From NCBI GenBank assembly GCA_041394985.1, contig JAWLBI010000001.1:1426001-1490000 (forward strand): a DNA stretch of 64,000 bases. The letters are read 5' to 3'. This document shows, in pieces, positions 18,620 through 28,041 of the stretch (within the stretch, counting starts at the first letter, position 1; the number at the start of each line of letters is the position of its first letter). A program made the translations under genes and the position numbers. This DNA is from JAGLON01 sp041394985. GTDB taxonomy: Bacteria; Zixibacteria; MSB-5A5; GN15; JAAZOE01. A model generated the notes under the pieces. The model saw only the letters and a list, made by a program, of their open reading frames with translations, was not told the origin of the DNA and did no database searches.

Positions 18620-19435
18620 ATGCTGTCGGGCCGCCTGCTATTGGGGCAATACAAGCCGGGAAACGGCATTTCATATCGTCTTGATCCCAGGACGAAAATC
18701 CTGCTCGTTATCGCGATTATGCTGGCCGTGCTGCTGCACACCAATATCGCGTTTTATGGCGGATTGATAACCGTTTTGGCCCTGATTCTGATCATCGACG
18801 GCCCCGGCTGGAAACAGGTCTACGGCAACCTCAAGCCGATTTTCTGGCTGGTTCTGTTCACGGCCCTGATTCACCTGCTGTTTTCCGGGCGAAACGACCC
18901 CAATGTCATCTTTCATCTGTCCTGGCTGTCGATTACAAAAAAGGCCGCGGTCATGGCCGTAACGTTTTCACTCCGCATCGTGATTTTCGTTCTCGCGACA
19001 TTTCTTATTTCACTCACAACCAGCCCGCTGTCCATCTCCGAGGGGATAGTGTCTTTATTAAAACCACTGCGCCTTCTGAAAATCCCTATTCATGATTTGG
19101 GGATGATTCTCTTCATTGCCCTGCGCTTTATCCCGGTGTTGTCGGGAGAGATGGAAATGATTCGCAAGGCGCAATACATCCGCGGCGTCGATTTCTCCGG
19201 AAAGTGGCTGCAAAAGATAAAAAATTCCGTCGCACTCGTCATCCCGGTGTTTTTCTCGGCTCTGCGCCGCGCCGATGAATTGTCGATAGCGATCGAGGCC
19301 CGCGGCTATCAAAGCGGCAAGCCCCGCAGTTCTCTCTATCCGCTTGTCTTCAGACCGCTGGATATTGCCGTTTTGATGACTGCCACGCTGATACTCCTCG
19401 CGATTATACTCTGGAGGTTTGTATGGGCGGCCTGA
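18620..19435 (+). CDS. ecfT: Energy-coupling factor transporter transmembrane protein EcfT
   Basis: About 271 residues from the ATG at 18620, behind GGAGGG. It belongs to the CbiQ/EcfT family: the N-terminal HRLDPRTK-like element (SYRLDPRTKILL), several membrane helices, and the two Ala-Arg-Gly-type coupling motifs in which EcfT contacts the ATPases (RGVDFSG region and IEARGYQSGKPR). EcfT joins two EcfA ATPases to a vitamin- or metal-specific S component in the inner membrane. No ecfA or S-component gene is in the window, so the substrate cannot be named. It overlaps truA by 13 bp, which suggests translational coupling. Confidence 0.9.
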   Translation: MLSGRLLLGQYKPGNGISYRLDPRTKILLVIAIMLAVLLHTNIAFYGGLITVLALILIIDGPGWKQVYGNLKPIFWLVLFTALIHLLFSGRNDPNVIFHLSWLSITKKAAVMAVTFSLRIVIFVLATFLISLTTSPLSISEGIVSLLKPLRLLKIPIHDLGMILFIALRFIPVLSGEMEMIRKAQYIRGVDFSGKWLQKIKNSVALVIPVFFSALRRADELSIAIEARGYQSGKPRSSLYPLVFRPLDIAVLMTATLILLAIILWRFVWAA

Positions 19436-20163
19436 AGAAAAATATCAAACTGATAATCGAGTACAACGGCGCAGGGTATTCCGGCTGGCAGTTCCAGCCG
19501 AATGCCGTCACCGTGCAGGGTGAACTGGAAAAAGCAATCGCGCGAGTGACATCGCAAAAAGTTACCATCTACGCCGCCGGACGAACCGATGCGGGCGTCC
19601 ATGCCCTCGGCCAGGTCGCCAATTTTTCTATCGAACACGATTTACCCACACAAAAATATCGCGATGCCTTGAATTTCTATCTGCCGAATGATATATTGAT
19701 CCGTTCGGCCGAGGAAGTGCCGCTCGCATTCCACGCCCGCTACGATGCCATGTATCGGCGCTATCAATACCTGATAGGGCTCGAGAAATCGGCATTGTAT
19801 AAAGATATGCGCTGGGAAATCGACTGCCTGCCCGATTTTGACCTGCTTGTGCAGGCGGCCGAATATATCAAGGGCGAACATGATTTCGCCGCATTTTGTG
19901 TCGTGAGTTCACAAAAGGAAAACAATACCTGCATAGTCTATCAATCGGAATGGACCAGGCAGGAAAAATCTTTGAAGTATGACATAGCCGCCGACCGATT
20001 CCTCCACACCATGATTCGCTCCCTCATGGGACTCATGGTCGAACTGGGATGCGGTCGCATCACATGGAAACGATTTAAAGACATATTTCACAGCGGTGAT
20101 CACACCGCTATTCCCAAAAAGGCGCCTGCTCACGGGTTGTGCCTGGTCGGGGTGGAGTACTGA
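19423..20163 (+). CDS. truA: tRNA pseudouridine(38-40) synthase
   Basis: A 246-residue TruA that isomerises uridines 38-40 in the tRNA anticodon arm. The catalytic aspartate is D56 in GRTDAGVHALGQVANF. The N-terminal LIIEYNGAGYSGWQFQPN and the C-terminal FLHTMIRSLMGLMVELG are typical of the family. The start ATG lies inside the end of ecfT and is preceded by GGAGGTTTGT. Downstream the Fsa gene begins 14 bp later, so these genes probably share a transcript. Confidence 0.96.
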   Translation: MGGLKKNIKLIIEYNGAGYSGWQFQPNAVTVQGELEKAIARVTSQKVTIYAAGRTDAGVHALGQVANFSIEHDLPTQKYRDALNFYLPNDILIRSAEEVPLAFHARYDAMYRRYQYLIGLEKSALYKDMRWEIDCLPDFDLLVQAAEYIKGEHDFAAFCVVSSQKENNTCIVYQSEWTRQEKSLKYDIAADRFLHTMIRSLMGLMVELGCGRITWKRFKDIFHSGDHTAIPKKAPAHGLCLVGVEY

Positions 20164-20177
20164 TAAAGGAGTAAGGA

Positions 20178-20825
20178 ATGAAATTTTTCATCGATACGGC
20201 CAATCTGGATGAGATTCGACAGGCCGCGGATATGGGAATTCTCGATGGTGTGACGACGAATCCGTCGCTTCTCGCGAAAGAAAAAGGCTCGTTCAAGGAA
20301 ATCCTCAAGGAAATCTGTAAAATCGTCCCCGGGTCCGTGTCCGCCGAAGTCGTCTCGACCGATGCCAAAGGCATGATTAAAGAAGGCAAACAGCTGGCCA
20401 AAATCGCTGACAATATCACGATTAAAATCCCGACTATACTTGAAGGGTTGAAAGCCATCAAGGCGCTCACCGCCGAAGGCATCCAGACCAACGCCACCCT
20501 GGTGTTCAATCCGATGCAGGGGCTTATGGTCGCCAAAGCCGGCGCCACGTATGCCTCGCCGTTCATCGGCCGCCTCGATGATATCTCGCACAACGGTATG
20601 CGCCTCATCGAACAGATGGTCATCATCTATGACAACTACGGTCTGGAAACGCAGGTGCTGGCAGCTTCCGTCCGCACGACGCAGCATGTCATTCAGTCGG
20701 CCCTCATGGGCGCGCACGTTTGCACGATTCCGTTCAAGGTGCTGGCGCAGTTGATCAAGCATCCGCTCACCGACAGCGGTCTGGAACAGTTCCTCAAGGA
20801 TTGGGAAAAGGTAAACAAGGGTTGA
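20178..20825 (+). CDS. Fructose-6-phosphate aldolase / small transaldolase
   Basis: A 215-residue TIM-barrel enzyme of the TalC/Fsa group. The N-terminus MKFFIDTANLDEIRQAADMGILDGVTTNPSLLAKE is diagnostic, and K83 (NITIKIP) is the Schiff-base lysine. The group includes fructose-6-phosphate aldolases and true short transaldolases; sequence inspection does not separate them. In an organism with no other transaldolase it would serve the non-oxidative pentose phosphate pathway. AAAGGAG precedes the ATG. purB follows after 1 bp. Confidence 0.93.
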   Translation: MKFFIDTANLDEIRQAADMGILDGVTTNPSLLAKEKGSFKEILKEICKIVPGSVSAEVVSTDAKGMIKEGKQLAKIADNITIKIPTILEGLKAIKALTAEGIQTNATLVFNPMQGLMVAKAGATYASPFIGRLDDISHNGMRLIEQMVIIYDNYGLETQVLAASVRTTQHVIQSALMGAHVCTIPFKVLAQLIKHPLTDSGLEQFLKDWEKVNKG

Positions 20826-20826
20826 T

Positions 20827-22116
20827 ATGATAGACAGATACACACTCCCGGAGATGGGAGCCGTTTGGACAGAAGAGAGTAAATTCCGGAGCTGGCTCAA
20901 GGTCGAAGTCGCCGCCTCACGCGCCCTTGCCGATCTGGGCATGATTCCGAAAAAGGCCTTCAAAAATATCGAATCGAAGTCCGATTTCAGCGTCAAACGC
21001 ATCGATGAAATCGAGGCCGAGGTCAACCACGACATGATCGCCTTTTTATCATCGGTCGCCGAATATGTCGGGGAAGACGCTAAATACATTCATTACGGTA
21101 TGACATCATCGGATGTCCTCGATACCGCGATGGGTTTGCGCCTGAAAGAGGCCGCCGAGATTATCGACAAGAAAGTCGTCAAGACGCTCGGGGAAATCCG
21201 CAAGCTGGCTCGTAAACACAAAATGACTCCCTGTATCGGTCGCACGCATGGTGTGTTCGCCGAGCCGACCAGTCTCGGTCTCAAGTTTGCAATGTGGTAC
21301 ACCGAACTGACGCGCGCCCGCGCCCGCTTCAAAGCGGCCGCCGTCGAAGTCGCAGTCGGCAAGATCTCCGGCGCGGTCGGCAATTTCGCAAACCTCGATC
21401 CCATCGTCGAACAGAAAGTCTGCCGCGAATTGAAGCTGAAACCGGCCGAGGTCTCCACGCAGGTAATCCAGCGCGACCGCTACGCCGCATTCCTGACGGC
21501 TATCGCCTTGATGTCATCGTCGCTTGAGAAATTCGCGACTGAAATCCGCAATCTCCAGCGCAGCGAAATCGGCGAATTGCAGGAAGGCTTCACTAAGGGG
21601 CAAAAAGGCTCCTCGGCCATGCCGCACAAGAAAAACCCGATTACCGCCGAGCGGGTCGCCGGATTGTCTCGTGTCCTGCGAGGCAATGCCCTGGCCGGGA
21701 TGGAAAACATCGCGCTCTGGCACGAGCGGGACATCACGCACAGCTCGGTCGAGCGGATCATCATCCCCGACAGCTGTATATTAATTGATTATGTTCTTCA
21801 GAAATTTATCGGTGTTTTGGAGAAACTTGTCGTAAATAAGGAGAGGATGCGCGATAACATCTACATGACCGGCGGACTGGTTTTCTCTCAGCGATTGCTT
21901 CTGAAACTGGCCGGACCGGTCGGCAGCAGAGACAAGGCGTATCGTATCGTCCAGGAAAATGCCATGAATGCCCACGGCGGTCAGGGGCGCTTCATGGATT
22001 TGGTTAAGGCGGACAAGCGGATTACCGATTTACTGAGTGAGAAGGAAATCGACGATTGTTTCGCCCTCGATTATTATCTGCGCAACGTGGATAAAGTCTT
22101 TAAACGGGTGTTTTAA
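20827..22116 (+). CDS. purB: Adenylosuccinate lyase
   Basis: A 429-residue member of the fumarase/aspartase superfamily that acts twice in purine synthesis (SAICAR to AICAR, and adenylosuccinate to AMP). The signature loop SSAMPHKKNP, the GMTSSDVLDTA segment (91-101) and GRTHGVFAEPTSLG are intact. Length is as expected for the bacterial short form. The TAA stop shares its last base with the ATG of psd, so the two are translationally coupled. Confidence 0.96.
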   Translation: MIDRYTLPEMGAVWTEESKFRSWLKVEVAASRALADLGMIPKKAFKNIESKSDFSVKRIDEIEAEVNHDMIAFLSSVAEYVGEDAKYIHYGMTSSDVLDTAMGLRLKEAAEIIDKKVVKTLGEIRKLARKHKMTPCIGRTHGVFAEPTSLGLKFAMWYTELTRARARFKAAAVEVAVGKISGAVGNFANLDPIVEQKVCRELKLKPAEVSTQVIQRDRYAAFLTAIALMSSSLEKFATEIRNLQRSEIGELQEGFTKGQKGSSAMPHKKNPITAERVAGLSRVLRGNALAGMENIALWHERDITHSSVERIIIPDSCILIDYVLQKFIGVLEKLVVNKERMRDNIYMTGGLVFSQRLLLKLAGPVGSRDKAYRIVQENAMNAHGGQGRFMDLVKADKRITDLLSEKEIDDCFALDYYLRNVDKVFKRVF

Positions 22117-22760
22117 TGACTATTGCCCGAGAAGGTCTGCCGTTTATATTCGGGACGCTGGTGCCCGGAGCGATTTTGGCCGGACTCTATTCCGTCCACG
22201 GCATGACGGTTTTGTTTGTGTTGGGAATTGTGTTGGTCGTACTGGGTATCTTTTGTACGGCCTTCTTTAGAAATCCCATCCGCGACATTCCCGGCGACGA
22301 TTCGGTTCTGGTGTCGCCGGCCGACGGCAAGGTTGTCGTCGTCAAAGAGGTCGATGATGAATTCGTCGGCCCCTCGCTCAAGGTCGATATCTTCCTGTCC
22401 GTCTTCGATGTGCATCTGAATCGAATCCCGACGGCGGGAAACATCGATTTCGTCGACTATCGGCCGGGAAAGTTCTTGTCCGCGTTTAAGGATAAGGCGT
22501 CCGAAGACAACGAGCGGACCGATATCGGCATCGTCGGTGCCCGAGGCAAATTCCGGGTCGCACAAATCGCCGGACTGATTGCCCGGAGGATCGTGTGCAA
22601 GGTGAATAAAAACGAGGCGGTCGCGAAGGGACAGCTCTATGGGCTGATTCGCTTCGGATCGCGCACGGAAATAACATTCCCGCGTACGTTCGAGCCGTGT
22701 GTCAAGGTCGGTGATCGCGTTCGCGGGGGAGCATCAATTATCGCAAAGTCGAGAGAGTAA
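22116..22760 (+). CDS. psd: Phosphatidylserine decarboxylase (archaeal/short type)
   Basis: A 214-residue proenzyme that forms phosphatidylethanolamine. Two N-terminal hydrophobic stretches anchor it. The core VSPADGKVVVVKEVDDEF, SVFDVHLNRIPTAG and the self-cleavage site G181-S182 in RFGSRTE, where the pyruvoyl cofactor arises from the serine, are conserved. It belongs to the short class without the LGST motif of long enzymes. The start overlaps the purB stop by one base; pssA starts immediately after its stop, so synthesis and decarboxylation of phosphatidylserine are co-expressed. Confidence 0.95.
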   Translation: MTIAREGLPFIFGTLVPGAILAGLYSVHGMTVLFVLGIVLVVLGIFCTAFFRNPIRDIPGDDSVLVSPADGKVVVVKEVDDEFVGPSLKVDIFLSVFDVHLNRIPTAGNIDFVDYRPGKFLSAFKDKASEDNERTDIGIVGARGKFRVAQIAGLIARRIVCKVNKNEAVAKGQLYGLIRFGSRTEITFPRTFEPCVKVGDRVRGGASIIAKSRE

Positions 22761-23480
22761 ATGGCAAATATTCGCCCCATATTTCCCGGTGTCTTCACGG
22801 TCGGTAGTGTCCTCTGCGGCTTTTATTCGATAATCTCCGCAGCCGAGGGGAATCCTACCCGTGCCTCCTGGCTGATATTGCTGGCCGGATTGCTCGATGG
22901 ATTCGACGGCAAAGTCGCACGCCTGTCCGGCGGCGCCTCGGATCTCGGCAGAGAATTCGATTCTCTGGCCGATTTTATCTCCTTTGGTGTTGCTCCGGCA
23001 TTCCTTGTATACACGTTTAAACTCAACGCCTTCGGCAACCTCGGTTGGGTAATTGGCCTTATCTATATCGTGGCATCGGGCTATCGACTAGCCCGCTTTA
23101 ATCTGCTGGCTCAATCGGAAGAAAAGGGGAATTTCCTTGGTCTTCCGGTACCGATGGCGGCCGTAACGTTGTCCAGCTTTATCCTGTTTTGCATCGCCAT
23201 CTGGGGACAGGTGGAGTATCACGAATATATAATTACCATGATGATTCTTTTCTCGGCGCTGATGGTTTCCCAGATCGAATATGATGCCCTGCCGGATAAA
23301 TTCAATACCAAGGCCAACAGACTTAAATTGCTGTATGTAGTCATTGTCGGCGCGGCCGTACTCATTAAACCAAGCCTGTTGATATTCCCGCTGTTCATCC
23401 TGTATATCGTCTTTGGATTGGTCAGGGAAGGGCTGAGGATAGTAAAAAACGCCAATTCCGGGGTGTCGGGCGAGCAATAA
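22761..23480 (+). CDS. pssA: CDP-diacylglycerol-serine O-phosphatidyltransferase
   Basis: A 239-residue integral membrane protein that makes phosphatidylserine from CDP-diacylglycerol and serine. The CDP-alcohol phosphatidyltransferase signature is complete: D46-G...D49-G-K-V-A-R and, after eight residues, G-REF-D67-SLA-D71. About seven membrane helices are visible. It directly follows psd with no gap. Confidence 0.95.
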   Translation: MANIRPIFPGVFTVGSVLCGFYSIISAAEGNPTRASWLILLAGLLDGFDGKVARLSGGASDLGREFDSLADFISFGVAPAFLVYTFKLNAFGNLGWVIGLIYIVASGYRLARFNLLAQSEEKGNFLGLPVPMAAVTLSSFILFCIAIWGQVEYHEYIITMMILFSALMVSQIEYDALPDKFNTKANRLKLLYVVIVGAAVLIKPSLLIFPLFILYIVFGLVREGLRIVKNANSGVSGEQ

Positions 23481-23674
23481 TGCCGTGAAATCGGCGAATT
23501 GCGGCGATTTTCCGTTATTCCGAGCGGCTTATCGCAGTCAAAAGATGTGAAAATTCCCATTGCCCGGTGTTTTGGCATCTGTTATACTTTCTGCTGACTG
23601 GTACTATTTTGAGTCGGTAACGGCTTTTTGAAAACATTGAGGCCGAATCGGCGTAAACAGATATGGAGTGACGG

Positions 23675-23941
23675 GTGAAACGACGCGAAGTAATTTTTAT
23701 TGTTACCGGACTGATCCTTGGCGCAGTCATCGGCGGGCTTGTTGGAGATATCATCGGCACCTTCCTGCCGCCTGGCGCTGCCAAAACACTGTTTTCGAAA
23801 TCGATTCAAATAGGCCTTGATACCACCCGAATCGACCTGTATGCCATCAGTTTCACGTTCGGATTGATGGTAAAAATAAACTTCTTATCGGTATTGACGG
23901 TTATACTAGTTATAGTATATTTCCGTTGGTGGTATTTATAA
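23675..23941 (+). CDS. DUF4321-like small membrane protein
   Basis: An 88-residue protein starting at GTG 23675, with GGAGTGACGG just upstream. Two hydrophobic segments are visible: residues 6-32 (VIFIVTGLILGAVIGGLVGDIIGTFLP, glycine-rich) and 64-88, ending KINFLSVLTVILVIVYFRWWYL. The layout and the conserved FGLMVKINFLSV segment match the DUF4321 family, which has no assigned function. A possible promoter (TTGCCC, 16 bp, TTATAC) lies at about 23560-23590. tatA follows 23 bp later on the same strand. Confidence 0.75.
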   Translation: MKRREVIFIVTGLILGAVIGGLVGDIIGTFLPPGAAKTLFSKSIQIGLDTTRIDLYAISFTFGLMVKINFLSVLTVILVIVYFRWWYL

Positions 23942-23964
23942 TATCCGGTCTCTGGAGGTAATAA

Positions 23965-24168
23965 ATGATGAGCATGCCCGGATGGACCGAGCTGTTAGTA
24001 ATCTTTATACTGGTTCTGCTGTTATTCGGGGCCAAACGTATTCCTGATATCGCGACCGGTCTCGGCCGCGGAATTCGCGATTTCAAAAAAGCGATTCAGG
24101 ACACGAAAGATGAAATAACGAGCGAAGGCTCTAAAAAAGAAAAGACGGATGACAAAAAAGATGATTGA
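23965..24168 (+). CDS. tatA: Sec-independent protein translocase subunit TatA
   Basis: A 67-residue TatA/E. One N-terminal membrane helix (WTELLVIFILVLLLFGAKRIPD), the FGxKRxPD hinge, an amphipathic helix (GLGRGIRDFKKAIQDTK) and a charged tail. It forms the pore of the twin-arginine pathway for folded proteins. ATG 23965 or 23968 both sit behind GGAGG. No tatC is adjacent. Its 3' end overlaps the next reading frame by 20 bp. Confidence 0.93.
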   Translation: MMSMPGWTELLVIFILVLLLFGAKRIPDIATGLGRGIRDFKKAIQDTKDEITSEGSKKEKTDDKKDD

Positions 24169-24607
24169 TTTCACCGAAGCCGATATTGAAAAAGTCGTCG
24201 AGGTACTCGGTGCCGACAAGTTCACCAAGTTCGACGATCATTATCGCATTCGCCTCGAGAATATCGAGGAGCGCCGGCTATTGACGCTTGAAATCTACCC
24301 CAAAATCCTGCTCGGCGATAAGGAAGGAATGCTGGTCGTTATCTATACCGCCAGCGCCCACCTGCAATTGCACAATTGCTCCGGATACGTCTGCAGCGAG
24401 GAATTAGGCGAAGTCACCTTTGTTGCCGAGAGAAATGGTACCCTGTCCGGTATTGTCGTGGAACAGGGCGCCGGTTGTTCTCTCTATGCCGGTATGGACC
24501 GTAAACTGATATCCTCCGATTTCACACAACTGGGAGTCGAAGTCATGCTCTCGGGTGTGGCGCTGTCTCTGGCCGAAGATATCATTGATAAGAATGACGA
24601 AGAATAG
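24149..24607 (+). CDS. Conserved hypothetical protein, 152 residues
   Basis: I do not recognise this family. The frame starts at ATG 24149 inside the end of tatA; ATG 24161 is an alternative that still overlaps tatA by 8 bp. It is acidic and probably soluble: MIDFTEADIEKVVEVLGADKF, then a beta-rich middle (YRIRLENIEERRLLTLEIYP, a cluster HLQLHNCSGYVCSEELGEVTFVAER) and an amphipathic C-terminal helix. No signal or membrane segment. Base composition is like its neighbours and the strand agrees, so it looks like the last gene of the tatA operon, ended by a terminator. Confidence 0.72.
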   Translation: MTKKMIDFTEADIEKVVEVLGADKFTKFDDHYRIRLENIEERRLLTLEIYPKILLGDKEGMLVVIYTASAHLQLHNCSGYVCSEELGEVTFVAERNGTLSGIVVEQGAGCSLYAGMDRKLISSDFTQLGVEVMLSGVALSLAEDIIDKNDEE

Positions 24608-24637
24608 AGAGAAGGCTCAAAGTCTTGCAAAAAAAAG

Positions 24638-24660
24638 GCCCCGAAATTTCGGGGCTTTTT
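24638..24660. terminator. Bidirectional rho-independent terminator
   Basis: GCCCCGAAA/TTTCGGGGC is a perfect palindrome (24638-24655) with A and T runs on either side. It separates the tatA operon from the convergent kinase operon. Confidence 0.92.
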
Positions 24661-24663
24661 TTA

Positions 24664-27300
24664 TTATCTGATGCTGCTGAACGATCCGACGAAATCAGCC
24701 AGCGTTTTCCGAATATCGGTCGCTTTCTGATAGCGCTCCTTGGGATTCTTCCGCAGAGCATTGTTGACGACATGGTCGAACAGCGCCGGGACATTCGGAT
24801 TCACTGTCGACGGCGGCAGCGGATTATCGTGGATAATGCTGTAAATCAAAGCCGTCATGTTCTCACCCTTGAACGGGCGACGGCCGGTCAGCAATTCATA
24901 AATTACGACACCGAGCGAGAAGATATCGCAGCGCTTGTCGACATCCTGACCCTGCAGGAGCTCCGGCGCGATATAGTTCGGTGTACCCATCGCGATGCCC
25001 GTTTTGGTCATCGACGACGAATCGACACGGGCGATACCGAAGTCCATCACCTTGACGGAATAATCTTTCAATACCATGATATTCGCCGGCTTGATATCGC
25101 GGTGCACGATACCCTGATTGTGCGCATAATCGAGCGCATCACAAATCTGGGCGATGATATTGGCGAGAATCTTGTACGAGAACTGCACCTTGCGCTTGAT
25201 CAGTTCTTCCAGGTTCTGGCCTTCAAGATATTCCATCGCGATATACTGCAGGCTTCCCTCGGAACCGACATCATAAATCGTAACGATATTCGGGTGCGAT
25301 AGTTTGCCCGCTGCCTGAGCCTCGCGGAACAGGCGATCGCGCAGTTCATTCAATTCGTTTTCATCGGCGACGAAATCCAGGCGAATCGTCTTCAGGGCGA
25401 CCGGACGATTGATGGCCGGATCGATACCTTTAAAGACTGTGCCCATGGCGCCTTTGCCGAGTGCACCGACGACTTTGTAACGACCGAGGTGTTCGAGACC
25501 CTCGGTGTCGCCGATTATCGGCGGAGGCGGCGTTGCATTCAAATCGATTGGCGGTTCGACCGGACCATTACCATTATCGACCGGAACACCACCTGATGCC
25601 GATTGCGGTGTTACGATTGCGCCTGCGCTGGCATTTCCGGTAGTCGGAATTTTTGTAGAATCCGGCGTGACAATGTGGGGACCGGATGCATTCTGCGTTC
25701 GGTACGAATCATGGTATGCCGAGGCATCGACGCGGTCGGAGGCCGTTACGTTCAGCGGCTGGTTCGGATCGAACGGCGGCGGCTGTTGTCCGCCATACTG
25801 CTGCTGCGGCGGAGTCTGATTCATCATAGAGGTCGGAGCCATGGAACCTGAATTAGCCGCATGGGCCATCGTGTCGTACCCATCACTCATATTGTGCTGC
25901 GGAGGCAGTACTTCGGTACGCTGGAATTCGGTCTCATTGCCGGTATCTTTCAACGTCCGGACAGGAACCTTACCGGAAGCATTCGTCCGTACCGGGGCAG
26001 CATCCTTCTTACCGAAGGACAGTAAACTTTTCAGGCTGAATTTCGATTCTTCGCCTTCTTTGGTTTTTGCCTCGACGATCATCGGAGAGGCAATCATCAA
26101 CAGGATGATTTCTATGGCTAAATACAGTGAACGCGGCAGCATATGATAGGAGCTGAAGGCCAGGTAATTCAGATTCGCCAGGACGATTAAGAACACGCCA
26201 AGGATGATCATGCGGTTCATCAGGCTGACGCGCGGCAAAATGAATGCACAAAAGAGGCCGAATCCGAGAATGATCAGGATATTGAGTCCGACGCCCAGGT
26301 CGAGTTTTTCCACATAATTACTGTGGACGATATTTTCTCCGATATTGGCCAGTACTTCCGGCTGAGGCATTTTGTCGGAAACCGGCGTGTTGAAAGAGAA
26401 GCCGTGTCCTGTCGCCGTAACGCTGACTATAATCATACGGCTTTTCAATGTCGCCAGATCCGCGTTTTCACTCATGAGATTGGCGGCGCTGATGGATTTA
26501 AATGTATTGCCCGGCGGATTATAATTAATGTGGTAGCGGCCGAATTCATCGGTCGGGACCGTGTAGATGCCGCCGATGGTGATTTCCTTGCCGCCCGCAA
26601 CCTTTATATCGTCGGCCGTGAAACCGAGGTGCATCGCCGAAGTCAAAAGCGTCGCCGAAGGATAATAGAATCCATCGTAATTGGCGACGACCGGTACCCA
26701 GCGCACTTTCTGATCCGGAGCGAACTCCATAAATGAGAACCCGAGACCATCGGCATATTCGCAAATCATATCTGACGGCAAAAACGGTTTCCGGACGTTG
26801 AGCGCCTGCTGCTCCTCGAGCATTCCCAGGTCTGACTCGATGCGCATAGAACTCTGGAATAAATAGTCGGGTTTCGAAAGCCGCTGATGCGAATAATCGG
26901 CTAATGCCATATCGTAGGTCAAAACCAGGTTTTTACTCCAGGAAACCTGATTGGCCAGAATTCTGGTGTTGCCCAGTGTATCCTCGCCCGATCGAGCGCC
27001 GAGATCAAAATTCAACAATATCGACTTCGGTTCGGCGGAATTGCAAATCGCCACCAAATCGGCGAGAACATCATACGACCAGGGCCACTCGCCGTATTTC
27101 TGAATTGCCTCGTCGTCGATATTAACCAGAACGATATCGGTCGCCGGTGTCGTGTTTCCGCGAAACGAATACATGACATCGTCGATCTTCCACTGCAGTT
27201 TCTGCAATCCGGTGAAATCGCCCAAATACAGGCAGATTACAAGAACCGCTATCAGCGAGTATAAAACGTATGAGGAAAGACCCTTCGACATAATCGTCAC
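24664..27300 (-). CDS. CHASE2-domain Ser/Thr protein kinase
   Basis: About 878 residues. A membrane helix (YVLYSLIAVLVICLYLG), a CHASE2 extracytoplasmic sensor (about 35-330; WKIDDVMYSFRG, DIVLVNIDDEAIQKYGEWPWSYDVLADL), three more helices (about 335-420), a Pro/Gln-rich linker, and a C-terminal Hanks-type kinase. The kinase has the glycine loop GALGKGAMGTVFKG, the VALKTIRL lysine, the catalytic HRDIKPANIMV and DFGIAR, so it should be active. Start may be GTG 27300 or ATG 27291. It is the third gene after an FHA protein and a phosphatase (6-bp gap), which suggests a phospho-relay of kinase, phosphatase and phosphothreonine reader. The sensed signal is unknown. Confidence 0.93.
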   Translation of the reverse strand: MTIMSKGLSSYVLYSLIAVLVICLYLGDFTGLQKLQWKIDDVMYSFRGNTTPATDIVLVNIDDEAIQKYGEWPWSYDVLADLVAICNSAEPKSILLNFDLGARSGEDTLGNTRILANQVSWSKNLVLTYDMALADYSHQRLSKPDYLFQSSMRIESDLGMLEEQQALNVRKPFLPSDMICEYADGLGFSFMEFAPDQKVRWVPVVANYDGFYYPSATLLTSAMHLGFTADDIKVAGGKEITIGGIYTVPTDEFGRYHINYNPPGNTFKSISAANLMSENADLATLKSRMIIVSVTATGHGFSFNTPVSDKMPQPEVLANIGENIVHSNYVEKLDLGVGLNILIILGFGLFCAFILPRVSLMNRMIILGVFLIVLANLNYLAFSSYHMLPRSLYLAIEIILLMIASPMIVEAKTKEGEESKFSLKSLLSFGKKDAAPVRTNASGKVPVRTLKDTGNETEFQRTEVLPPQHNMSDGYDTMAHAANSGSMAPTSMMNQTPPQQQYGGQQPPPFDPNQPLNVTASDRVDASAYHDSYRTQNASGPHIVTPDSTKIPTTGNASAGAIVTPQSASGGVPVDNGNGPVEPPIDLNATPPPPIIGDTEGLEHLGRYKVVGALGKGAMGTVFKGIDPAINRPVALKTIRLDFVADENELNELRDRLFREAQAAGKLSHPNIVTIYDVGSEGSLQYIAMEYLEGQNLEELIKRKVQFSYKILANIIAQICDALDYAHNQGIVHRDIKPANIMVLKDYSVKVMDFGIARVDSSSMTKTGIAMGTPNYIAPELLQGQDVDKRCDIFSLGVVIYELLTGRRPFKGENMTALIYSIIHDNPLPPSTVNPNVPALFDHVVNNALRKNPKERYQKATDIRKTLADFVGSFSSIR

Positions 27301-27306
27301 ATCCCG

Positions 27307-28038
27307 TTACTTGCCGCTTGCCAGACGGGTTATAAGATATTCCGGTAATTGTGCGTTTTGCATTTTCTCCTGCGCCTTATCCAACTCATAGGCGACGCGA
27401 ATGAATTCAAAACGCTTCTCATCAGTATCAATTAAGAGATAGCATGCATCTTTAATGCCATCGCGAGGCTGGCCAACTGAACCGACATTAATGATATAGC
27501 GAACTTTTTTCTCCGCCAAAAACGGTTCATTACTAGCCGATGCGCTGATATTTCCGCCCGGTTCCTGCCGGAACACACAGGGCAGATGCGAATGACCGAC
27601 CAGGCAGAAGCGCTGGGAAAAATGATCGAAATTATCGTATGCATCCTGCGTACCCAGAATATAATTCCACTCCAGCGGATTATCGGGAGTCGCATGCACC
27701 ATATAAAAATCCAGATAAGAACCTTCCATTTCGAAATCGGACAGCCGCGCGACGGTATCATCCGTCAATTGCTCTTGCGTCCACTTGATGGACTTTTGAG
27801 CCATCGGATTGAAATTACGCGAGCTCTCCAATCCCAGGGCCACATAGTCGTGATTGCCCAGGAGTTTTATCTCACACAGGGAATCGATAATCTCGACGCA
27901 CTCGTTCGGATTCGCTCCGTAGCCGACGGCATCGCCCAGAAAAAACACCTTTTCAACCGCCTTCGATTCTATATCGCGGACAACTGCTTTCAAGGCTTCC
28001 AGATTCGCATGTACATCGGAGAGGACGGCCAGCTTCAT
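27307..28038 (-). CDS. Metallophosphoesterase, YfcE/MJ0936-like
   Basis: A 243-residue calcineurin-like phosphoesterase. The metal-site blocks are all present: SDVHANLEAL (D8, H10), LGDAVGYGANP, GNHDYVA and GHSHLP, plus HATP. The family hydrolyses phosphodiesters or phosphoproteins. Lying between an FHA protein (3 bp upstream) and a Ser/Thr kinase (6 bp downstream), it could be the counteracting phosphatase of the kinase, although it is not of the PP2C type usual in that role. That assignment is inference. Confidence 0.88.
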   Translation of the reverse strand: MKLAVLSDVHANLEALKAVVRDIESKAVEKVFFLGDAVGYGANPNECVEIIDSLCEIKLLGNHDYVALGLESSRNFNPMAQKSIKWTQEQLTDDTVARLSDFEMEGSYLDFYMVHATPDNPLEWNYILGTQDAYDNFDHFSQRFCLVGHSHLPCVFRQEPGGNISASASNEPFLAEKKVRYIINVGSVGQPRDGIKDACYLLIDTDEKRFEFIRVAYELDKAQEKMQNAQLPEYLITRLASGK

Positions 28039-28041
28039 AGA